A stretch of DNA of 64,000 nt from JAKZVK01 sp965261065. Lineage in GTDB: Bacteria; Acidobacteriota; Terriglobia; Bryobacterales; UBA6623. The notes below the pieces were generated by a model. The model saw nothing but the letters and a program-made list of their open reading frames with translations. It did not search any database and was not told where the DNA came from. The position numbers and the translations under genes were made by a program. The DNA lies in NCBI GenBank assembly GCA_965261065.1, contig OZ253444.1, positions 6,696,001 to 6,760,000 of the forward strand. The letters are read 5' to 3'. This document shows, one piece after another, positions 58,380 to 64,000 of this stretch (the stretch's first letter is position 1; every line of letters begins with the position of its first letter).

Positions 58380-59546
58380 CTAAAGCCCATCCGCCCCGTC
58401 GGTAAGCCAAGCGAGGTTAAACCGCGCCAGCAGGAACTGCGAGTATTTGTCGGCTTCGTAAAGGCACAGCACCGTCCTGTCGGGGGCAATGGCGAGATCG
58501 GAGTAGGCCGACGATCCCTCGTGGACCACTTTCGCCACCGGCCAGGTGCGGCACTCGTCGTAACTCATGCGCACCGTGAGCCGGGCACGCTCGGTTTGGC
58601 TCGAGGGGTGCGCCAGGAGGATGCGGTTCTTGCCGTCCGGATCGGCGGTGGTGTAGCGCACCACACTGCCCTGCACGGATGGCTCGGGTAGCCCCGCGTC
58701 GAACTCGACCTTCGACCAGGTCTCGCCGCCGTCCTCGCTCCAGGCGTAGGCTCGCATGTGCTTCTGTTGGCGGCTGCGCATGTTCATGTAGATGCGCCCG
58801 CCCTCGGTCTCGACCGACATCGACTCGTCGGAGAGATCCATGTCGAGCGGCTCGCTGCGCTTCCAGGTCTCGCCGTGGTCGTCGCTGTACATGGAGTAGG
58901 AGAACTGCACCTTGCCCCAGTTGGCCGGCCGCCAGGTTTTCGGTCCTGGCGAGAGGTCGCCCCAGCTCGAAACCAGCAGACGTCCGCTCGAGAGCTGAAT
59001 GCCGTGCCCCGGTCCCGCGCCGAAGTAGCTCCAGCTTGAGTCGGTCGCTTGGTTAGTGATTTCGCGCGGCCCGGCCCAGGTGGCCCCGTCGTCGGCGCTT
59101 TTCGAGACGAACATGCGCTGATTGTTCTTGCAGAAGACGAAGACGATTTCGCCCGTTTCGTGATCGACGATGGGGGTGGGCTGGTTGACCGACAAGTCGC
59201 CGTCATCGAAGAGAACCTGGAGGTCACTCCAGGTCCTCCCGTGATCGGTGCTTCGCTTCAGAACCAGGTTGATGTCGGCGTCGTCGGCGCAGCGGTCGAC
59301 GCGGCCTTCGGCGAAGGCGAGGACGGCGCCGCCCGGGCTGACGACCAACGCAGGAATGCGGAAGCACGCGTAGCCGGCCTCGCCCGCGCTGAAGACGGTG
59401 ATTTTTTCGAGGAGCGGCTCGGGCGGGTCAGGGGTCGGTGTCCGAGTGGGCCCGCACGCTGCGAGCCAGAACACAGCCAAGCTAATGAGTAGTGAAGCTT
59501 TGATCGAACGGCGGTAGAGTGTCACGCAACGATCTTGGATTGCCAT
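58380..59546 (-). CDS. Exo-alpha-sialidase-like lipoprotein (GH33/BNR propeller)
   Basis: 388 aa. Lipobox in LLISLAVFWLAACG predicts a surface or periplasmic lipoprotein, followed by a Pro/Thr linker. The FRIP motif is CFRIPALVVS. Four Asp-boxes are visible: STDHGRTW, SADDGATW, SDDHGETW and SEDGGETW. Downstream Arg-containing segments (MNMRSRQQKH, LTVRMSYDECRTW) and LCLYEADKYSQF supply candidate Arg-triad and Tyr/Glu residues. It likely removes sialic acid or a related nonulosonic acid from exogenous glycans. It stands alone with no sialic-acid catabolic genes near. Confidence 0.83.
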   Translation of the reverse strand: MAIQDRCVTLYRRSIKASLLISLAVFWLAACGPTRTPTPDPPEPLLEKITVFSAGEAGYACFRIPALVVSPGGAVLAFAEGRVDRCADDADINLVLKRSTDHGRTWSDLQVLFDDGDLSVNQPTPIVDHETGEIVFVFCKNNQRMFVSKSADDGATWAGPREITNQATDSSWSYFGAGPGHGIQLSSGRLLVSSWGDLSPGPKTWRPANWGKVQFSYSMYSDDHGETWKRSEPLDMDLSDESMSVETEGGRIYMNMRSRQQKHMRAYAWSEDGGETWSKVEFDAGLPEPSVQGSVVRYTTADPDGKNRILLAHPSSQTERARLTVRMSYDECRTWPVAKVVHEGSSAYSDLAIAPDRTVLCLYEADKYSQFLLARFNLAWLTDGADGL

Positions 59547-59689
59547 GGGCCGATTCTACCTCAGCCGGAAGCCTCTGCCGTTCGATGATTTGGGAAATGC
59601 GACTCGTCACGGCAACGATCCCCTCGGAACAAGGGATCTGCTCGGCTGAAGGTGCCGCGACAGGCCGGCGGTGTGGCACGCTGAGGGAG

Positions 59690-59848
59690 TCACAGATGTT
59701 TAGACCTCTTCTTGAGCCTGTAGAGCACCCCGTCCTTAGAGATCCGTTTAGGGTCCGGTTTCCCGCTCGCACCGACACTGCCATCCGGCAGTACGTAGCG
59801 GTGTGCGTGAGCTAGTTCTTCCCCGTTTTCAGTAAGATACGAGACCAT
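59690..59848 (-). CDS. Small conserved-looking protein, function unknown
   Basis: 52 aa from ATG 59848: MVSYLTENGEELAHAHRYVLPDGSVG... The pattern of a Y-L-x-x-x-G-x-E start, AHRYVLPDGSVGASGKPDPKR and a basic tail looks like a conserved short family. The same frame is open upstream as AELRRIFNEERYVERAEAAEL...PPGSRSGSRSE, which also reads like protein, so the real start may be further up. A 12-bp tandem duplication (encoding GSRS) occurs there. Divergent to the gene at 60031. Confidence 0.4.
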   Translation of the reverse strand: MVSYLTENGEELAHAHRYVLPDGSVGASGKPDPKRISKDGVLYRLKKRSKHL

Positions 59849-60030
59849 CTCACTGCGGCTGCCACTGCGGCTGCCAGGTGGTAGGCCGACCTCTGGGCTG
59901 GGAGTACCGGAATGGGTGACGACCTGCTGTAGTTCAGCTGCTTCAGCGCGTTCTACGTAGCGTTCCTCATTGAAGATCCGTCGCAGTTCTGCTGCTGTTA
60001 CCCGTATAATTTGGTAGAGGAGAGGTTGAC

Positions 60031-60306
60031 ATGATCTCCGACCGAGACATCCGAGAGCAGTTGCTAGAGTATCTCCAGGGAAACCTCGACCTCGACTCGT
60101 TCGAGGATTGGATTGTTCAGAACACCTGGAACGTTCACCAGTGGGGAACCAAGGCCACCCAGGAACTCGCATACTCGATTGAAGCTAAGCTTGCCGAGCA
60201 TTCAGGAGACCACCTCAGCGAACAGGCGCTCCGGAAGAATCTGCTGCCGTTGGTACAGGAACACGTCGTTTCCATTGGCGATCCGCAGCCATCCCCTTTG
60301 GTATAG
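60031..60306 (+). CDS. Small acidic protein, function unknown
   Basis: 91 aa, starting MISDRDIREQLLEYLQGNLDLDSFEDWIVQNTWNVHQWG. A strong GAGGAGAGG ribosome site precedes ATG 60031, and a perfect TATAAT sits at 60005-60010, though no matching -35 is obvious. Rich in Glu, Leu and Trp, all helical, no membrane segment. It is divergent from the 52-aa gene. Such short divergent pairs are sometimes toxin-antitoxin or antitoxin-like, but nothing in the sequence proves it. Confidence 0.55.
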   Translation: MISDRDIREQLLEYLQGNLDLDSFEDWIVQNTWNVHQWGTKATQELAYSIEAKLAEHSGDHLSEQALRKNLLPLVQEHVVSIGDPQPSPLV

Positions 60307-60470
60307 GACTCCCAACGGCATCCGTGTGACCACGGCTTCCTCGAAAATCACATCGAACCAGTAAAGCCCTTCCTCCTCAAGCGCCAGGGCCATCGGGGCT
60401 GGCCGAACACGGCACAGACACGCTCGTGCAAGCCAACAACGTTGCCCGTATCAATCGAGCGTGCCCGGCG

Positions 60471-63206
60471 TCATTCGACGAGCGCTTGTTGCCAGTTGGT
60501 CACGATGGTTATGGGCAGGTTGGTGTGGTCTTCGGTCGGCACCGAGATGATAAAGCGCTGCCCGTCGGCGGTGACGTCGAACCACACGACCGTTGGGAGT
60601 CGTCCGTCGACTTCGAAGAGCATCTGGGGCACACCGGCCTTGAAGGTCGTGCCGGTCTGCACCGGGGCGGCCATCAGCTTGTTGCCGGAAAAATAGAAGA
60701 TCTCTTTCCCGTCAGCGCTCCATATCGGGCTTCGACCGCCATCGCGCGACACTTGGAGTTTGCCCTCCTCGGGAAACGGGCGAACATAGACCTCGCGTCG
60801 TCCGGTTTCGAGGGAATAATACGCAATCCAAGCACCGCCTGGCGAGAAGGAGCCCATAGCCTCCAGGAACTCGGTTTGCGTGAGTCGGATGGGTCTTCGC
60901 TCCGCTTCCATCGGTAGAGCGAACACGTCGATGGACGTTCCCAAGGTGGAATAACTGAGATAGCGGCCATCGTGTGACCAGTCCGACAGCGCCGAGGTAT
61001 GCTTTACCTCAGAGATCAGTTCGGCCTCCCCCGCTCCTCCGGCTGCTTTCTCATAAAGCCCGCCATCGTCTCGACTGGAGTAGAAGGCAACCCGGGTTCC
61101 GTCAGGTGACCAGACCGGCGTGCGCTCACGCGCCTCATGGAACGTCAGACGTGTGTTCGTTTCGTCCCCCAGGTTCCGCACCCAGATATCGGTGTTCCCC
61201 GTTCGCGGATCGGCGGTGGCGACGGCCAGCCGGCCCCCATCTGGAGAGAGGCGCAATCCCTGGTGGGTTCCGGGTTCCCCGACCGTGCCCAGCTTGTTTC
61301 CCTGGCGGTCGAACCAGGTGATTTGCTCTGTGGGTTGCGCCCAACCAGTGCGGTAACTGAGGATGCCATTTGCCGAAATCGAGAAGTCGCCGCCGTACAA
61401 GCGTCCGCCCGAGAAGACGTTCTCCGCAACAGGAAACCGCTCGCCGGTGAGCGCGGCGCCGTCGGCGTCAAATGGCTGCGCAAAAAGCGTTTCGCCGAGC
61501 ACGTAAACGAGATAGCCTCGCGGATGCGATGCCCTAGGAGGCGCATACCATACTCGACTCGAGGCCTGGAGCAAGGGCTTCCTCTCCATCGCTTGTGTCC
61601 GTGATGGCGCAACGTCGAGGTTTCCCAGGAGGATGGGATTTTCGATTATGCCTGGTCCGCGATGTTGTAAGTAGAGAAAGAGGCGGCCACCCGGCAAGAA
61701 CCGTGGATGGCGGTGACTCATAGCGCCGCCTGCTGCGGTACGGTCCGTAGTCGGCGTGGGCTTACCACCCGCCGAAGGCACGCGATGCAGCGCCGAGCTG
61801 GTTGTAGGGGTGAAAACAATAACGCCCGATCCCTCACCGTCCTCCACCCACGTGCCCCCTCGTCCGGTCGGTGCGTCGCAGAGCGTTTGCGGCGGTCCGC
61901 CCGTGGTATCGATCTTCTTCAGCTTTCCGTCGGCGAAGAAGGCCAGATAGCGGCTGTCGGGCGACCAGAAGGGAAACTCAGCACCCTCCGTGCCGGGTAG
62001 AGAGTTCGCTTCGAGAGAATCGAGCGGTCTGACCCACAAACTGCTGCTGTTGTCGGCCAGGCCGACGAAGGCCAGCTTGGTTCCGTCGGGGGAAAGTACA
62101 GGCGGTGCCACCTCTCCGCTTTCGAAGACGACGCCCTCGGGCGGGTCGATCGCAAAGGTGATGGGCTGGGGCGGTGCGGGTTGCTTTGTGAGGTAGAGCC
62201 ACGCGAAGACGGTGGCGGTTACAAGGAATACGCCCGCAAGAGCCATCCAAATCCGTCCGCTGGTCGGAGCCGGCACGGTCTCCGGAGCGGGAGGGGCACC
62301 ATGCTCCGTCGCGACTTGCGATGCTCCGCCGTGTGGACCGGCGAGGGCGCCCGTGGCCGCTCCCGTTCGCAGCATCGTGGAGCGTCCCGACTTCAGCTTC
62401 TCGGCGCACGTTCGTAAATCGACGATCGCGTCCGCCGCGGTCTGGTACCGGTCCTTCGGGTCCTTCGCCAGGCACTTGCCGGCAATGAACTCTAACTCCA
62501 TCGGCACGCCCGCCCGCACGCCTGTCAAAGGCTCGGGCTCCTGATGAACAATCTCGAAAAGCAGCGCCTGGTCGTATTCGCCTTGAAACGGCCGCTGCCC
62601 TCGCGCCATCTCGTACAGGACAACGCCTAGCGCCCAGATGTCAGACCGGTTGTCTACGTCCATGCCCTGGGCCTGCTCGGGCGACATGTAGGCGACCGTG
62701 CCCATCGTCTGATCGGTCTTCGTCAGGCGGGAGGCTTCGGTTAGCCGCGCCAGGCCGAAATCCATAATCGTGGCGCGGCCTTTGGCGTCGACCATCACGT
62801 TGGCCGGCTTGATGTCGCGGTGGACGACGCCCTTCTCATGCGCCGCTTCCAGGCCGTCGGCGATCTGGCGGCCGATGTCGAGTGCTTCCTTCAGGGGCAG
62901 CGGCCCTTGCTCGATGCGTGTTTCGAGCGGCTCCCCCTCGATGAAGGCCATCGAAAGGAACGTCTTCCCCTCCGCCTCGCCGATCTCGTACACCGGATAG
63001 ATGTTGGGATGGTGCAGGCCCGCAGCCGCCTTGGCCTCGCGCAGAAAGCGTGCCTTGGCTTCGTCGTCGTTGAGCAGATGCGCGGCCAGGAACTTCAGTG
63101 CGACGGTGCGTTCGAGCTTGGTGTCTTCGGCCTTGTAGACGACGCCCATCCCACCCTCACCGAGCTTCTCGGTGATGCGGTAGTGCGAGATGGTGCGGCC
63201 GATCAT
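60471..63206 (-). CDS. Ser/Thr protein kinase with TolB-like propeller sensor
   Basis: 911 aa. PknB-type kinase domain at residues 1-275: glycine loop KLGEGGMGVVYKA, Lys in TVALKFLAA, HRDIKPANVMV, MDFGLARL, and MSPEQAQGMDVDNRSDIWALGVVLYEM. One membrane segment at about 325-345 (WMALAGVFLVTATVFAWLYL). The outer C-terminal part has WD40/TolB-like repeats (SPDGTKLAFVG, SPDSRYLAFFADG, SPDGGRLAVATAD, SPDGTRVAFYSSRDD), ending FIISVPTED. The architecture is common in Acidobacteriota. It probably senses extracytoplasmic signals and phosphorylates cytoplasmic targets. Confidence 0.93.
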   Translation of the reverse strand: MIGRTISHYRITEKLGEGGMGVVYKAEDTKLERTVALKFLAAHLLNDDEAKARFLREAKAAAGLHHPNIYPVYEIGEAEGKTFLSMAFIEGEPLETRIEQGPLPLKEALDIGRQIADGLEAAHEKGVVHRDIKPANVMVDAKGRATIMDFGLARLTEASRLTKTDQTMGTVAYMSPEQAQGMDVDNRSDIWALGVVLYEMARGQRPFQGEYDQALLFEIVHQEPEPLTGVRAGVPMELEFIAGKCLAKDPKDRYQTAADAIVDLRTCAEKLKSGRSTMLRTGAATGALAGPHGGASQVATEHGAPPAPETVPAPTSGRIWMALAGVFLVTATVFAWLYLTKQPAPPQPITFAIDPPEGVVFESGEVAPPVLSPDGTKLAFVGLADNSSSLWVRPLDSLEANSLPGTEGAEFPFWSPDSRYLAFFADGKLKKIDTTGGPPQTLCDAPTGRGGTWVEDGEGSGVIVFTPTTSSALHRVPSAGGKPTPTTDRTAAGGAMSHRHPRFLPGGRLFLYLQHRGPGIIENPILLGNLDVAPSRTQAMERKPLLQASSRVWYAPPRASHPRGYLVYVLGETLFAQPFDADGAALTGERFPVAENVFSGGRLYGGDFSISANGILSYRTGWAQPTEQITWFDRQGNKLGTVGEPGTHQGLRLSPDGGRLAVATADPRTGNTDIWVRNLGDETNTRLTFHEARERTPVWSPDGTRVAFYSSRDDGGLYEKAAGGAGEAELISEVKHTSALSDWSHDGRYLSYSTLGTSIDVFALPMEAERRPIRLTQTEFLEAMGSFSPGGAWIAYYSLETGRREVYVRPFPEEGKLQVSRDGGRSPIWSADGKEIFYFSGNKLMAAPVQTGTTFKAGVPQMLFEVDGRLPTVVWFDVTADGQRFIISVPTEDHTNLPITIVTNWQQALVE

Positions 63207-63370
63207 GAGTGGGCTCGCTCGCGATCACGGATCGGTTGTTGTAGAGAACGTATCCGCCGCTCCGAGCGAGTGTCACTTTCTGCGCTCGCACGGTGGTCGT
63301 TGATCCAGGGGCTCCCGCAATGGCGTGAAGGTCCCTGCCGGACCGCTCCCTCACGGTCACGGCTCGGTAT
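63207..63370 (-). repeat. Repeat insertion after a duplicated kinase start
   Basis: On the minus strand GAGCCGTGACCGTGAGGGAGCGG begins a 160-bp segment that is not kinase-like. Related GAGCCGTGACCGTGAGGG occurs at 4397-4425 and an inverse form at 6583-6612. It separates the two kinase starts. Confidence 0.5.
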
Positions 63371-63415
63371 GAGTTCGTTGGTGATGCGGTAGTGCGCGAT
63401 CGTGATGCCGATCAT
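63371..63415 (-). pseudogene. Remnant of a second kinase N-terminus
   Basis: Encodes MIGITIAHYRITNEL, which matches the first 15 residues of the kinase at 63206 (MIGRTISHYRITEKL). It then breaks off into repeat DNA before the glycine loop. It is a truncated duplicate. Confidence 0.7.
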
Positions 63416-63549
63416 GCCGGTCCGATTCTATCGCGATTTAAGTAGTCGGCCCAACCTCGAACCTCAAGCAGCAGTTTCACCATTCCTGATAAAGGCTGGG
63501 TGGCCGCGAAAACCACCTGGCTGCCTCGGCGTCGTTGTCAGGTGCGCCG

Positions 63550-64000
63550 TCAGTGTTCATCGGACCAATTGAGAATCACGTTGAGCTGGCGCGGAACGGA
63601 ATCCGGATCGCGCTGGATCATCAAGAACCGTTTGCCGTCCAGCGAGGTATCGTAGGCGCGGAAAAGGCTCGTAGAGAAGTTCGTCCGGTCAAATAGCCTA
63701 CGAGGAGCGCCGAATGACCCGTCCGGACGAATCGCCACGGCCACGACATCATCCCCGGTTACGTAAAACAACTCCTTACCATCGCGCGACCATCTGGGCA
63801 GGTTTCCGCCTCCGCTAGAGACCGGGATCCTGTTCGCTCCACTGGGATACGACTGCACGTAGATCTCACTTCGCCCCGACTCGTCAGACGAATACACGAC
63901 CCAGCGCGGCCCACCCTCCGGGCCCGGCGAGACCTCGGCATCTCTTTCGTTGAATGGAGTTACCCGAAAAGGGGAGGTCATTTCCTTCTGCGACTGGCCA
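63550..64000 (-). CDS. C-terminal part of another propeller-type kinase (start beyond window)
   Basis: About 150 codons enter from the right edge. Repeats GGPRWVVYSSDESGRSEIYVQSYP, GGNLPRWSRDGKELFYVTGDDVVAVAI and TSLDGKRFLMIQRDPDSV match the C-terminus of TolB-like kinases such as the one at 60471. The product ends LNVILNWSDEH. The kinase domain, if any, is outside the window. Confidence 0.75.
   Translation of the reverse strand, partial: GQSQKEMTSPFRVTPFNERDAEVSPGPEGGPRWVVYSSDESGRSEIYVQSYPSGANRIPVSSGGGNLPRWSRDGKELFYVTGDDVVAVAIRPDGSFGAPRRLFDRTNFSTSLFRAYDTSLDGKRFLMIQRDPDSVPRQLNVILNWSDEH

Noticed and set aside
60202..60393. 63-aa minus-strand frame (MALALEEEGLYWFDV...)
   Set aside because: Protein-like in part but overlaps the better supported gene at 60031, which has a strong ribosome site. 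Kept only as a possible alternative.

Overview
The window is GC-rich and looks chromosomal, most likely from an Acidobacteriota bacterium of the Solibacter/Bryobacter kind. This is inferred from gene content: SBBP-type secreted proteins with a TIGR03437-like C-terminus, Ser/Thr kinases fused to TolB-like propellers, secreted dehydrogenases, BNR sialidase, an HME-type RND metal pump and many unrelated insertion sequences. I saw no rRNA, tRNA, CRISPR array, phage or plasmid genes.

Layout. 1-1250: end of an ISNCY/IS1202-like element running off the left edge. 1497-4357: Wzy-like membrane polymerase and an exported D-2-hydroxyacid dehydrogenase. 4430-6500: an IS110 element and structured dispersed repeats. 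6731-13412: housekeeping and carbon genes (universal stress protein, SDR, gnd, HAD phosphatase, aldehyde dehydrogenase-like). 14487-19031: secreted propeller-like protein, then a VWA/MoxR pair. 19129-20940: ISKra4 copy A. 21060-21869: TrmB regulator. 22085-30704: two SBBP paralogues, one broken and one intact, with IS4 and ISAzo13 elements around them. 31068-32953: core yceD-rpmF-plsX operon. 33119-36719: sugar isomerase-like gene, and a glycosyltransferase/substrate-binding-protein pair. 36997-47134: czcCBA-type metal efflux operon headed by a His-rich small gene; its czcC is split by an IS110 whose 3' end is tandemly duplicated and itself holds a second ISNCY/IS1202-like copy. 47236-49567: Tat-exported rhamnonate-dehydratase-like gene cut by an IS1595 element. 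49809-54026: tandem sulfatase-fold membrane enzymes, the second frameshifted. 54164-55992: ISKra4 copy B. 56054-64000: methyltransferase, HEAT-repeat protein, group II intron 3' remnant, sialidase, two small genes and Ser/Thr kinase genes.

The main story is genome decay by transposition. At least eight IS copies from six families are present, several with target duplications that can be read exactly. Four host genes are broken (czcC, the dehydratase, one SBBP gene, one sulfatase-like gene). Several families of palindromic repeats lie between genes. I did not find a clearly new defence or biosynthetic system. The most unusual items are the nested czcC locus, the Thr-nucleophile sulfatase-like pair, the 34-nt group II intron domain V remnant, and the multi-hairpin dispersed repeat that flanks the IS4 copy in inverted orientation.
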